A model generated the notes under the pieces. The model searched no databases. It saw nothing but the letters and a program-made list of their open reading frames with translations, and was not told the origin of the DNA. The translations under genes were made by a program, and so were the position numbers. A stretch of DNA of 46,031 nucleotides from a virus, in the IMG/VR virus record IMGVR_UViG_3300042553_000650, positions 1-46,031 of that record. One strand, given 5' to 3'. Positions within the stretch are counted from its first letter, which is position 1. Every line of letters begins with the position of its first letter. Positions 19,337-27,795 of the stretch are shown piece by piece.

Positions 19337-20794
19337 ATGCAAAACTATAACTTCGTAAATTTTGGCGAAGGTTTCGGTTCAACGACTGCAAATGACATCG
19401 ACGAACTGAACAAAGCCCTAGAAGCCGGTGCTGGTTACGCAGGCGCCCCTACCGCCCTTACTGGTGGTGGAGCACTTCAAGTTGAGTCTTTGGACGCTTC
19501 TTTGAAGTCTGTTACCTATGACATGAAGCACCTTAAGTTGTGGCCTATGATCGATAAAGATCAGGCTTTCAACACAATCGAAGAGTACAACCGAACTGAT
19601 GCTTACGGTGATCAAGGCCGTGGCTTCATTAAGGAAGGCGCTCTTCCCCGCTCTGAGGATGCGAGCTACACTCGTCAAATCCAAAGGGTACGTTTCATCG
19701 GCGTTACTCGTGAGTTGACTCACGTTTACACGTTGGTACGCAATGCTCACGGCGATGCAATCGCTCGTGAAATCCGTAACGGAACTATGCGTATCCTCGA
19801 AATCGTCGAGCGAGCACTTGTTTGGGGCCGTTCACACTACGCTTCGGCATCCGGTGTGTTTGATGGCGCTGACGCTGCTATCCTTGATGACGACACTGCT
19901 TGGGAAGGTTTGGATAAGCAGATCCGCAAAGGTAATACTGATGCTTCTGCAAAAGCTAAGGCTTTCACTGGGTACGGCGTTGAAGAAGACGTAATTCGAG
20001 ACATCCGTGGTGATGTTATGGATTCTGATCTTCTCGAAGATGCTGCTCGAGTTGTCGGTGAAAATTTCGGTATCCCGTCTGTAATGTTGTTGGATACTAA
20101 AGCGCACTCTGACCTTGGACGTCAGTTCTTCCCTAAAGAGCGAGTTAACCCAATGGGTGTTGCTCAAGGTAAAGCTGGTTTCGTTCTTCAGTCTTTTGTA
20201 GCTGCTGCTGGCGAATTCCAATTGATGTCAAGCGTGTTTATGCGACCTAAGCGTACTCCTGCTGCTCCTTTGGCTGGCATTGCTGCCCCTGCTGCTCCTA
20301 CTCTGTCTGCTGCCGTTGATGCACTTTCTAAATTTACTGCTGCTGACGCAGGTAACTACAGCTACCGTGTAAGTGCTATTACCGAAGCTGGTGAAGGCGC
20401 AGTTTCTCCTGTTTCCGCTGCTCAGGCAGTTGTTGCTGGCGAAAGAATCAACGTAGCCATCGTAGGTGTTGCTGGAGCGATTGCATACGCAGTTTACCGC
20501 TCTCCTAAAGGCTCTTTGACCGGACATGAGTTTATTGGTTATATTGCTCCTGCAGCAGTTGGCGGAAACGCTACTATGCGAGATCTGAACCATAAGCTCC
20601 CTGGTTTGTCACAAGCTTACTTGTTGACTAAAGATGCTGAGGTTCTGCGATTTAAACAATTGGCTCCTCTTATGAAGATGGACCTTGCAGTTGTTGCTAC
20701 TGCTTACCGCTGGATGCAACTCTTGTACGGAACTCCGATTGTATATGCACCTCGTAAGAATTTCTTGATCGAGAACATCGGTCGAGCATCGTAA
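19337..20794 (+). CDS. Major capsid protein with inserted Ig/FN3-like domain
   Basis: The 485-residue protein sits directly after protease and scaffold genes, has strong codon bias and a good AAGGAGAA ribosome-binding site, all fitting the most abundant virion protein. Residues 50-300 look like a phage capsid core (VTRELTHVYTLVRN, then VERALVWGRSHYA). Residues about 317-420 are different: a proline/alanine linker, then TAADAGNYSYRVSAITEAGE and INVAIVGVAGAIAYAVYRS, typical of an immunoglobulin or fibronectin-III-like surface domain. The chain then returns to capsid-like sequence. A terminator follows 29 bases after the stop. Confidence 0.85.
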   Translation: MQNYNFVNFGEGFGSTTANDIDELNKALEAGAGYAGAPTALTGGGALQVESLDASLKSVTYDMKHLKLWPMIDKDQAFNTIEEYNRTDAYGDQGRGFIKEGALPRSEDASYTRQIQRVRFIGVTRELTHVYTLVRNAHGDAIAREIRNGTMRILEIVERALVWGRSHYASASGVFDGADAAILDDDTAWEGLDKQIRKGNTDASAKAKAFTGYGVEEDVIRDIRGDVMDSDLLEDAARVVGENFGIPSVMLLDTKAHSDLGRQFFPKERVNPMGVAQGKAGFVLQSFVAAAGEFQLMSSVFMRPKRTPAAPLAGIAAPAAPTLSAAVDALSKFTAADAGNYSYRVSAITEAGEGAVSPVSAAQAVVAGERINVAIVGVAGAIAYAVYRSPKGSLTGHEFIGYIAPAAVGGNATMRDLNHKLPGLSQAYLLTKDAEVLRFKQLAPLMKMDLAVVATAYRWMQLLYGTPIVYAPRKNFLIENIGRAS

Positions 20795-20823
20795 ATAACT
20801 AAGATTGTTAGTTAAACTAATAG

Positions 20824-20857
20824 GCCAAGGGCGAAAATCCTTGGCTTATTTTTTTTT
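20824..20857 (+). terminator. Rho-independent terminator after the capsid gene
   Basis: GCCAAGG (20824-20830) pairs perfectly with CCTTGGC (20839-20845) around an 8-nt loop, and a long T-run follows. It ends the head-gene transcript 30 bases after the capsid stop and isolates the following RNA candidate. Confidence 0.9.
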
Positions 20858-20876
20858 AAAATGCAAGTAAAAGCGA

Positions 20877-20905
20877 TTGAATAAATCGTCTTTTTTTGGT
20901 ATTCT
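20877..20905 (+). promoter_or_regulatory. Promoter of the intergenic RNA candidate
   Basis: TTGAAT (20877-20882) and TATTCT (20900-20905) are separated by 17 bp and lie just after the capsid terminator. The predicted start is near 20912, where the 5' hairpin begins. A promoter between two terminators with no gene between implies an RNA product. Confidence 0.6.
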
Positions 20906-20911
20906 TAGATA

Positions 20912-20994
20912 AGGGTCGCAATGACTCTGTGATCTCATCCCCCTCCTGATCACTTCCTCCTTGGCCCCTAAGGTTCTCTTAGGGGTCTTTTTTT
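20912..20994 (+). ncRNA. Predicted small RNA with CCUCCU loops
   Basis: The ~83-nt RNA would fold into three hairpins. The first is AGGGTC/GACTCT (20912-20917 with 20923-20928). The second is GTGATC/GATCAC (20929-20934 with 20948-20953) with a 13-nt loop containing CCCCCUCCU. The third is the terminator stem at 20965-20985. Between the second and third is a single-stranded UUCCUCCUUGG. Exposed C-rich CCUCC tracts are how known regulatory RNAs seize Shine-Dalgarno sequences. The GAUCAC...CUCCUU order also resembles the 3' end of 16S rRNA. No coding frame of any length fits. Its targets are not known. Confidence 0.6.
20965..20994 (+). terminator. Rho-independent terminator of the small RNA
   Basis: CCCCTAAG (20965-20972) pairs perfectly with CTTAGGGG (20978-20985) around a 5-nt loop, followed by TCTTTTTTT. 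It is a second strong terminator only 140 bases after the capsid one, which is unnecessary unless a transcript starts between them. Confidence 0.9.
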
Positions 20995-21004
20995 ACAAAG
21001 CTAC

Positions 21005-21033
21005 TTGTCTTTATGTTAAACTTGAGGTAGTCT
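21005..21033 (+). promoter_or_regulatory. Candidate promoter for the adhesin-tail block
   Basis: TTGTCT (21005-21010) and TAGTCT (21028-21033) are separated by 17 bp. The start would fall at or next to the ATG at 21041, so the first mRNA may be leaderless; an overlapping TGTAAT (21033-21038) is an alternative. Some promoter is needed here because two terminators precede the gene. Confidence 0.45.
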
Positions 21034-21040
21034 GTAATCT

Positions 21041-21346
21041 ATGAAAGAGTTCAAAACGGATAATTTAGCACTCTGTCCTTTTTTAGAGATGCACGGACTG
21101 AAGTTTTTGCGCACAGAAGTGTCGCTAGGAAAGCATGATAAACCTACGGTTTTATTTGTTTTTCAAGATAATTTAGGACAAGGTCGAGATCTTCAATTAG
21201 ACTTTATGCGGTCAGATTTTAAAAGATACAGAGATTTATTGTTCTTTTTTAGAAATGAAATTGAAAAAGTAAACCGAAGTTTGACTCAAAGAAGAACTTC
21301 TAATTTAGAAGTTGAACTACGAGACGAGGAAGAAAATGGCGAGTAA
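21041..21346 (+). CDS. DUF5659-like protein, 101 residues
   Basis: The layout FKTDNLALCPFLEMHGLKFL, a lysine loop, TVLFVFQD and DLQLDFMRSDFKRY resembles the DUF5659 family of small phage and bacterial proteins, whose role is unknown. The C-terminus is a basic then acidic helix. There is no good Shine-Dalgarno: GAGG lies 13 bases upstream. It is the first gene after the double terminator. Confidence 0.6.
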   Translation: MKEFKTDNLALCPFLEMHGLKFLRTEVSLGKHDKPTVLFVFQDNLGQGRDLQLDFMRSDFKRYRDLLFFFRNEIEKVNRSLTQRRTSNLEVELRDEEENGE

Positions 21347-21734
21347 CCCAAACTTAAATCTTAAACGAACTTCTAGAAATCCATCTTCTATTGCTAACGA
21401 TCAACATAATGATGCGTCTGGAACTAGCAGATCTGCAAATGGAGATGTTCACGCTATCCAACGAATTATTCCTAGTGCAGAACATACAGCAGCAACTGGA
21501 GCAGACGTACCTGAAAGAGGAACTTTGCGAGTAGCAAATACTACAACAGCATGGCACTATGTCTCAATTACAGATCATGATGCAGTTCCAGGCACAGTAG
21601 ATATCACGACTGGTATGGCGATTGCGCCAAACTCTTCATCAATGATTTTTACTGGTTTGTCTTCAAGTGAGATGAAATCTTTAAAACTTAGAACCTCTAA
21701 TTCTGCGGTTCAAGTTATCATAATGCAGCCGTAA
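21336..21734 (+). CDS. Virion-associated protein, 132 residues
   Basis: The ATG at 21336 is chosen because GAGGAAG lies just upstream. The protein has a disordered basic N-terminus rich in Ser, Asn and Arg. A likely beta domain follows (ERGTLRVANTTTAWHYVSIT, then SMIFTGLSSSEMKSLKLRT) that resembles small decoration or fibre-associated domains. No family is recognised, and a structural role is inferred from position. Confidence 0.6.
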   Translation: MASNPNLNLKRTSRNPSSIANDQHNDASGTSRSANGDVHAIQRIIPSAEHTAATGADVPERGTLRVANTTTAWHYVSITDHDAVPGTVDITTGMAIAPNSSSMIFTGLSSSEMKSLKLRTSNSAVQVIIMQP

Positions 21735-21743
21735 TGAGAGTGT

Positions 21744-22223
21744 ATGCCTAATCAAAGAATTAGAGGTAATCAAATCACAGATCCTCGAACGATTACGCAA
21801 AACGAGCACGAGGAAAAAGCTGATGCAAAAAGATCGATACTGGTAGATGAGAACGGTAATGCGATCACTCCCGCAAACCCTCTACCAGTAGATGCCAGCG
21901 TTAGCGTAGGCGATATTTATGTTGATCTGGATGGGTTTTCAACTTTAGATCCAGATAGCACGCAAGTAGTAGGCAGTTTAGACGGAACGAAAACTGGACA
22001 AAAGTACGGATTTGTAAATAATCTCAGGCAGATGATTCTTGCATCTCATGATAGAGTAAGAAATGTAGTGTATTTAGATCCTACAAGTAGAAAAAATAGA
22101 AGAGTGGATAAATTTATTTATACAAGTTCAACTTTTCCAGGATATTCGCTTGTAAGACAATTTAATTACAGCTTAATTAATAACGAGTATGTTTTTACAA
22201 ATGATACTTGGTCAGTAGTTTAG
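21744..22223 (+). CDS. Structural protein, 159 residues
   Basis: The sequence ILVDENGNAITPANPLPVDA (33-52) is typical of phage virion proteins that carry a short beta repeat at the base of fibres or heads. A beta-rich C-terminus follows. No enzymatic motif is visible. The role is inferred from this pattern and from neighbours that look like tail or adhesin proteins. Confidence 0.6.
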   Translation: MPNQRIRGNQITDPRTITQNEHEEKADAKRSILVDENGNAITPANPLPVDASVSVGDIYVDLDGFSTLDPDSTQVVGSLDGTKTGQKYGFVNNLRQMILASHDRVRNVVYLDPTSRKNRRVDKFIYTSSTFPGYSLVRQFNYSLINNEYVFTNDTWSVV

Positions 22224-22232
22224 GAGATATAA

Positions 22233-24575
22233 ATGAAACTTTTAGATTTAAGCTTGCTTCAAAATACGGGCACAACTTACGACCAAACTCGTACAACTAT
22301 TGCTGGTCGAGTTACACAAAGAACTATTGACGCTAAGCCAGTTTTAGGACCAAGTCCAACACGCTTTCTTGACGTGTTCTCAGATACTGTAGGCGCTGTT
22401 ACTCCAGCCGCTATTATGTTTGCAAGTGATAATGGACGAATTTTTGTTCTTGGCACAATTGCCGGTGGTGCTCTTCCAATTCTTTGCTACGAAATTAATC
22501 AATCAACAGGTGTTCACACTTATGTTGGTCGTGTCAACATGGCTGTCCCAGCTTCTCCTGCCATTGTACATACAATCAGATCATTAAAGGTTTTAGATAC
22601 TGGCACATCTGGCTGGAAAATTTATGCGGTTGCTACCGGAACCATTTTGCTTGGCGGCTCTGGAGTCTTGCTGGCAAACAACATTGCTCGAAGCGACTTC
22701 ACTCAAGTTTCCCCTCCAACAATTCCTTTTGCAACAGGAAGCAATCAGAAAGCCGTTTATCAGTTAGGCCGTCTTGCTTCTTTAAATTCTCGAAGCATGA
22801 CCATTACACTTGGAACTCCTGTTAAGTTCAACTTGGCCGGACACGGATTTTCAAACAATGACCAAGTGTATTTCACCTCTCAAGTAGGTCCTGCGTGGAC
22901 ATCTTCAACTTTTGCCGTGAACACAAAATACTTTGTACGAAACGCTGGTCTTAACGATTTTGAATTGTCGGCATCTTTTAACGGCGCTTCGATTGGTGCT
23001 GCGGCTGGACCGACTTCGGTCGTAATGCAACCGCTAAACCAAGAGCTTGATGCTTTCGGTGCGATTATTGATATTGCTGGAAACCGCCTTTATACCCATG
23101 TCGGAACTGCGGCTAACCCACAATACTTTGTTCGGGATATTTCAGTTGCTCCTACGTATTCAACACAATCAGCACAAATCACCGTGGCCTCGCCTGCAAA
23201 GGTTCAAATCACAGCGCATGGTTTGACTGAAAACGAGCCAGTTCAATTCTTGTCAGGCGTTATGCCAACAGGTTTTGCGCTTAACACGACTTACTTTGTA
23301 AGAAACGTGACCGCAAACGACTTTGAGATTTCTGCTACGGCTGGCGGTGCCGGTATTAATAATACTTCAATCATCGGAACAGGCGAGCTTGGAAAAGCCT
23401 TTGGTTACACAAATTCTCAATGGCTTCATGCAACAAGCATTTTGCCAGCAATTGCCGGAACCCTGCTTGCAACAACAGACGTTGATGCAATTGCAAATCC
23501 GGTCAACGCTCCTTTGAATGGCGGTCTTTTAAACGGTCAGCGTTGTGCGTTTTTTGCGACCAGCACAAACTTATACTTAGGACGACTTGATGAGTTAACT
23601 GCCGGAGCGACTACTTGGCCTTCGCTTACAACATCAAATCTTCTTGGAACTCCGTCACAAATCGTAGCTCCTATTCCTATTTCAGCAAGTTGGTCCGATT
23701 CTCTCGATCAAGCGATTGTGCTTGTTGGTCAGGCCGCAACGAATGCTTTTAGATTTCTTTTAAAGAAAGTGGAAAACAATAAAATTACAGGGCTTTTTGG
23801 TGACTATTGCATGGAATGGTACGAAGCCAGTTCCAAAGAAGCTTATGAGCTTCGACCTTCAACGCCTTATCTCAACTTCACAAACAGCGCCGGTTGGCTT
23901 TTTGCTGTATCAACCGCTACCGGACAGCGGGGAGTTTTTGCAGCGGATCTTCGTTCAGATACCTTAACTGACTTTAGTTACATTGTTTCAAAAGTAGTTA
24001 ATCTACCTGATAATAGCATTTTAAAAGATGTTCAGATCATGCGAGAACTTGTTAAAACGGGCGGTGAAGTTAAGGTTGAGTACCGTACAAGCGGGTTTGG
24101 TTCAATTTCAGGAGGTTGGACAGAACTTGATGCGGACCAAGAACTTTCAATTCCTATTGCAGATCAAATTCAATTTAAGCTTTCTTTTAAAACTTTTTCT
24201 TTTGATCGAACAAGCCACGTTCAAGTTTCTGATTTATTTATTGGTTATGAAGCACAAGAAGAACTTTCAGACAACTGGGAATACTCTTACGACGACTCTT
24301 CAAGCGGATCTCCAACAAGATGTGGATTTAGGTTAAAAGAAGCTTATGTAAGTGGAGTTCCTTCTTCTCTTACATTTAGAGCTTTTGACTTAAGTGGAAC
24401 TCAACTTGTATCCGATTCCATCACTAGCCAGCCTAGTAAGTTTCAATATTCAACTGACAACGGAGTTACGTGGCTTGCTTTAGGTACAATTCCAAATGTT
24501 GTTGGAACTCTAGTAAGGTATACATTTACATCGCCTCCAGGAACAGACATTAGGCCATCCTTAAAGGATAGCTAA
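22233..24575 (+). CDS. Large virion protein with two internal beta repeats
   Basis: The 780-residue protein is Thr-, Ser- and Gly-rich and mostly predicted beta. Two copies of a phage structural repeat are clear: GHGFSNNDQVYF with NTKYFVRNAGLNDFELSA (about 195-260), and HGLTENEPVQFL with NTTYFVRNVTANDFEISA (about 318-385). This repeat is common in tail and capsid surface proteins. The region between and after looks like a propeller or fibre. It is probably an exposed adhesin, and AGGAGATATAA supports the start. Confidence 0.7.
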   Translation: MKLLDLSLLQNTGTTYDQTRTTIAGRVTQRTIDAKPVLGPSPTRFLDVFSDTVGAVTPAAIMFASDNGRIFVLGTIAGGALPILCYEINQSTGVHTYVGRVNMAVPASPAIVHTIRSLKVLDTGTSGWKIYAVATGTILLGGSGVLLANNIARSDFTQVSPPTIPFATGSNQKAVYQLGRLASLNSRSMTITLGTPVKFNLAGHGFSNNDQVYFTSQVGPAWTSSTFAVNTKYFVRNAGLNDFELSASFNGASIGAAAGPTSVVMQPLNQELDAFGAIIDIAGNRLYTHVGTAANPQYFVRDISVAPTYSTQSAQITVASPAKVQITAHGLTENEPVQFLSGVMPTGFALNTTYFVRNVTANDFEISATAGGAGINNTSIIGTGELGKAFGYTNSQWLHATSILPAIAGTLLATTDVDAIANPVNAPLNGGLLNGQRCAFFATSTNLYLGRLDELTAGATTWPSLTTSNLLGTPSQIVAPIPISASWSDSLDQAIVLVGQAATNAFRFLLKKVENNKITGLFGDYCMEWYEASSKEAYELRPSTPYLNFTNSAGWLFAVSTATGQRGVFAADLRSDTLTDFSYIVSKVVNLPDNSILKDVQIMRELVKTGGEVKVEYRTSGFGSISGGWTELDADQELSIPIADQIQFKLSFKTFSFDRTSHVQVSDLFIGYEAQEELSDNWEYSYDDSSSGSPTRCGFRLKEAYVSGVPSSLTFRAFDLSGTQLVSDSITSQPSKFQYSTDNGVTWLALGTIPNVVGTLVRYTFTSPPGTDIRPSLKDS

Positions 24576-24577
24576 TT

Positions 24578-25666
24578 ATGAATAATCAGTTTGTATCTGG
24601 TGGAACTATTACTCAAGGAACAACTCTTGGCGGGGAGTTTGTCAATCAGTTAATAACTGGGACAGCTAAACAACTCTCTAGTCAAGCGTGTATTGTTGAT
24701 CTTGTTCCGCCTGTATTTGCTGGAATTGACTTTTTGACAAGAGGTCCTTTAGGCCAATTAAGGGTCTCTTGGCTGCCAGCAACGGATACAAGCAATCCGA
24801 TTAGATATGAGGTTTATGTTAAGCCCAACGATTCTATCAATTTATTTTTGCCCTCAAATATAGTTATAGTCACTACGCAATTAAACGCAGACGTTTTTAC
24901 TATTGCCAACGGAACGCTATTACAAACGGGCACTAGATATTACGTTGGCGTTCGTGCTGTTGATGCGGTAGGCAACAGAGATATAAATACCGTCATACTC
25001 AATCAAACAAGCCCAGGCATTACCGGCGCTACTAACGCTCAGATTAATGGAGTTTTTGCAGTTAATACAGACAATAAACTAATTGCTACTTTTTGGGTCA
25101 ATGATAATGATGGAGTAATTACTAATCCTGCCCGCTTAGGCTCAGCAACTTACGTCATTTATGATAGCAATGGCAACTTAGTTCCTGGAATGACGCAAAC
25201 TGGAATTACTCCAGATGCTGAAGGTTTTTTTGAAATAACTCCAGTTACTTCGTTACTTGACTTGGATAATTCGTATTACACTGTTAAAGTTTCAATTCCA
25301 GTAGATGGAATGCAGATTATCTATAATTTACCAATTACATATCCAGAAGCTGGCCCAGAGTACGAACCAAGAGCTGTTTTTTCAATTAATGCAGCTAATC
25401 AACTTCAAGCTACTATGTGGGTTACTAAAAACGGAGAACAATTAAGCTCCAGCTTAGGAACCGCCTCTTTTAGTATTTATGATAAGGACGGTAATCCAGT
25501 AGGAATTTCTCAAACAGGGCTGACAGCCGATGTTAACGGTTTATATAAATCTACTCCAGTTTCAGCAGCTTCTTTGACTGATCTTACACATTACACGGCC
25601 TTGTTCTCTGTTACTGCGGACTCGGTAGTTAGAAAAGGAGCAGTTGGTATTACTATCGCTGAATAA
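24578..25666 (+). CDS. Fibronectin-III-containing virion protein with tandem repeat
   Basis: Residues 43-140 look like a fibronectin type III domain (LGQLRVSWLPATDTSNPIRY, then YYVGVRAVDAVGNRD). Two homologous beta domains follow at about 157-250 and 265-358; each has NKLIATFW or NQLQATMW, a YVIYDSNGNLV-type hairpin and a TPVTS or TPVSA loop. The protein is therefore a modular surface or fibre component with an internal duplication. The start lies two bases after the previous stop. Confidence 0.72.
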   Translation: MNNQFVSGGTITQGTTLGGEFVNQLITGTAKQLSSQACIVDLVPPVFAGIDFLTRGPLGQLRVSWLPATDTSNPIRYEVYVKPNDSINLFLPSNIVIVTTQLNADVFTIANGTLLQTGTRYYVGVRAVDAVGNRDINTVILNQTSPGITGATNAQINGVFAVNTDNKLIATFWVNDNDGVITNPARLGSATYVIYDSNGNLVPGMTQTGITPDAEGFFEITPVTSLLDLDNSYYTVKVSIPVDGMQIIYNLPITYPEAGPEYEPRAVFSINAANQLQATMWVTKNGEQLSSSLGTASFSIYDKDGNPVGISQTGLTADVNGLYKSTPVSAASLTDLTHYTALFSVTADSVVRKGAVGITIAE

Positions 25667-25667
25667 T

Positions 25668-26201
25668 ATGGCTCGTAGAGTTCAAACTTTAATAAAAAAT
25701 CAATATGTACAAACTTTAAAGTTAAAATTTTATGAAAAAACACTTTTAACTAATCATAGTCAGGTTTTAACAAAGTTATCCTATATTAGACCTAAATTCA
25801 GTGATTATAAAGTTAGAAGTTGGGCCAAGTTTGAATCGGATAATTTTGATGGCATGCAACTTATTGCAGGACTTTTTATACAAAGCACGGCTAAAACGTG
25901 CGCAACTTGCACCTTCAAAATTTATGCCATTTCTACTGACAACAATTGGACAGAAACCTTGATTGCAACACTCCCTGGTATTGAGATATCAGGAAAGCGT
26001 TTTAAAGCTTCTTTATCAGAAGCCACTTTAGCTCCTTTACAGTTGACTGGTGAAGTCAGTTTTAGGGTAGAAGTAGAGCTAACTAGAGTAGACAAAGTTT
26101 ATAAAGACTTCTTTTACGTAAATCATATTGGAATTTTTGGCGAAGTCTTTATCCTTAAAAAGGATGTGAAGTTTTTAGAACTCACTAAATTGGATGAATA
26201 A
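25668..26201 (+). CDS. Virion-associated hypothetical protein, 177 residues
   Basis: The ATG at 25668, one base after the preceding stop, is chosen over an upstream in-frame start inside the previous gene. The protein has a basic helical start then a beta-rich domain with a CATC pair (CATCTFKIYAIST). No family is recognised. Position between adhesin-like genes suggests a fibre or connector part. Confidence 0.55.
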   Translation: MARRVQTLIKNQYVQTLKLKFYEKTLLTNHSQVLTKLSYIRPKFSDYKVRSWAKFESDNFDGMQLIAGLFIQSTAKTCATCTFKIYAISTDNNWTETLIATLPGIEISGKRFKASLSEATLAPLQLTGEVSFRVEVELTRVDKVYKDFFYVNHIGIFGEVFILKKDVKFLELTKLDE

Positions 26202-27388
26202 TGCCTAAACTCAGCAAAGCCGCAAAAGATCATTTAGTAATAGCTCTTGCCAGCAATCCCGTTGGTTTAGAAGTTATTAAAGCTATCGAAGAGGGAGATG
26301 AGGTCCTTTCGGGAGAGGGTCCTCCAGCTAGCGATCTTGGAGAAAATGGCAACTTATACATAGACACTCTAAATGGCGACTTATACAAAAAATTTAACGA
26401 CGCATGGAGTTTACAAGCTACCGATGATACAGAGCAACCTGTTGGAATTAAAGATCCTAGTTTAGTAAGTTTAAGCGTAGATGATAGTCAAAGGATGCTT
26501 ACGGTTGCACCAATCGGGCCTTCTTATGTTTGCTACGTTAAAGGCAAAAGAATCACCATAACTGATACTAAAACTATAGTCTGGCCTAATACTCCAGGAT
26601 TGCACTTCTTTTTCATAGATGCTAATGGAAGTTTAAACGCAATACAGTCTTTCAATGAAAGCTTAATTGTAGAAAACACGTTTTTGTCAATCGTATACTG
26701 GGATGTCGCCGCTCAAAAGCATATTTACTTTGCTAACGAGCGCCACGGTATAAAAATGTCACCTGTTACGCACATGTATCTTCACCGTACTAAAGGTGCA
26801 GCGTTTGATAATGGGTGTAAATTAGTCAACTTTTCGGTTGATGGCGCAGGTTCTCTACCGGCGCATGCTCAATTTACCGCAAATTCTGGCACCATTTGGG
26901 ACGAAGACATTAAAATTACGCTGCCAGCGCAGGCAACAATACCAGTTCTATACCGTTCAGGTCCAACACAGTGGAAAAGAAAAGAACCCAACTCTTTTCC
27001 TATTGTAACTGCAGGCGAAGAAGGGTATACTGGAGTTAGGCTACCATACAACAGATTTAATGGTTCAACTTGGGATTTAGCAGAAGTTGATAATAACAAG
27101 TTTGTATTAGTTCATATCTTTGCTACCAATGACATTGAGTACCCTTTTATGGCTATTCAAGGTCAAGCTCAGTATGACACTAAAACTGCAGCTCGAGACG
27201 GTGCTATAAACGAGATTAAAAATTTAGCAGCACTTCCTCTTGCTGAGTTTTGTCCAGTAGGTTCAGTTATTTATCAAACGAACACTGCGTATACTAATGC
27301 CCCTAAAGCGGCTATCGTATCTACTTCCACAGGGGAAAACTATGAAGATCACCGAACGGAAATTTTAAGACCAGGATCGTTGGCATAA
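26201..27388 (+). CDS. Tail-fibre or adhesin-like protein, 395 residues
   Basis: A helical N-terminus is followed by PPASDLGENGNLYIDTLNGD (41-60), a motif frequent in phage fibre and collar proteins, then beta-rich sequence. It starts in a TAATG overlap with the preceding gene. A glycan or host surface is the likely partner, but no catalytic motif is visible. Confidence 0.62.
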   Translation: MPKLSKAAKDHLVIALASNPVGLEVIKAIEEGDEVLSGEGPPASDLGENGNLYIDTLNGDLYKKFNDAWSLQATDDTEQPVGIKDPSLVSLSVDDSQRMLTVAPIGPSYVCYVKGKRITITDTKTIVWPNTPGLHFFFIDANGSLNAIQSFNESLIVENTFLSIVYWDVAAQKHIYFANERHGIKMSPVTHMYLHRTKGAAFDNGCKLVNFSVDGAGSLPAHAQFTANSGTIWDEDIKITLPAQATIPVLYRSGPTQWKRKEPNSFPIVTAGEEGYTGVRLPYNRFNGSTWDLAEVDNNKFVLVHIFATNDIEYPFMAIQGQAQYDTKTAARDGAINEIKNLAALPLAEFCPVGSVIYQTNTAYTNAPKAAIVSTSTGENYEDHRTEILRPGSLA

Positions 27389-27398
27389 GGAATTCGCT

Positions 27399-27794
27399 AT
27401 GAGCAAACTAGATGAACAGTTGATAACGTTGATGTTAGAGAAGCTAGATAAAACTCATGGTATAGTCACGAATTTAGATAAAAAGCTAGATCTTCACGTT
27501 CAACGCACCGAACAAGAGTTCGAGGCCATTAAAGTATTAGACGAACATCAAAACAGACTTCTCGAAGAACATGCCAAACGAAGTGATAGATTAGAACAAG
27601 ATAACAAGCTTAGAGAGCAAGCTTTACGTTTAGATATGCAGAATACAATCAAACCTATCGAATCTCGCTTGTCTGCTATTGAGGCTCCTTGGAAGTGGGT
27701 TCTAACAACTAAAAAGGGACTAATTTGGTTGGCTACTATTGCTGCCGCTGTCGCAGGTATTGTAGAGTTGATAAAATTAATCTCAGGAAATTAA
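27399..27794 (+). CDS. Coiled-coil membrane protein, holin-like
   Basis: Residues 1-95 are a long charged coiled coil. A single hydrophobic helix (about 107-126, GLIWLATIAAAVAGIVELIK) lies near the C-terminus. This layout is like XhlA-type lysis proteins, and an M15 peptidoglycan peptidase gene follows two genes on. I call it a probable holin or holin partner; a membrane-tethered tail protein is the alternative. Confidence 0.6.
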   Translation: MSKLDEQLITLMLEKLDKTHGIVTNLDKKLDLHVQRTEQEFEAIKVLDEHQNRLLEEHAKRSDRLEQDNKLREQALRLDMQNTIKPIESRLSAIEAPWKWVLTTKKGLIWLATIAAAVAGIVELIKLISGN

Positions 27795-27795
27795 A

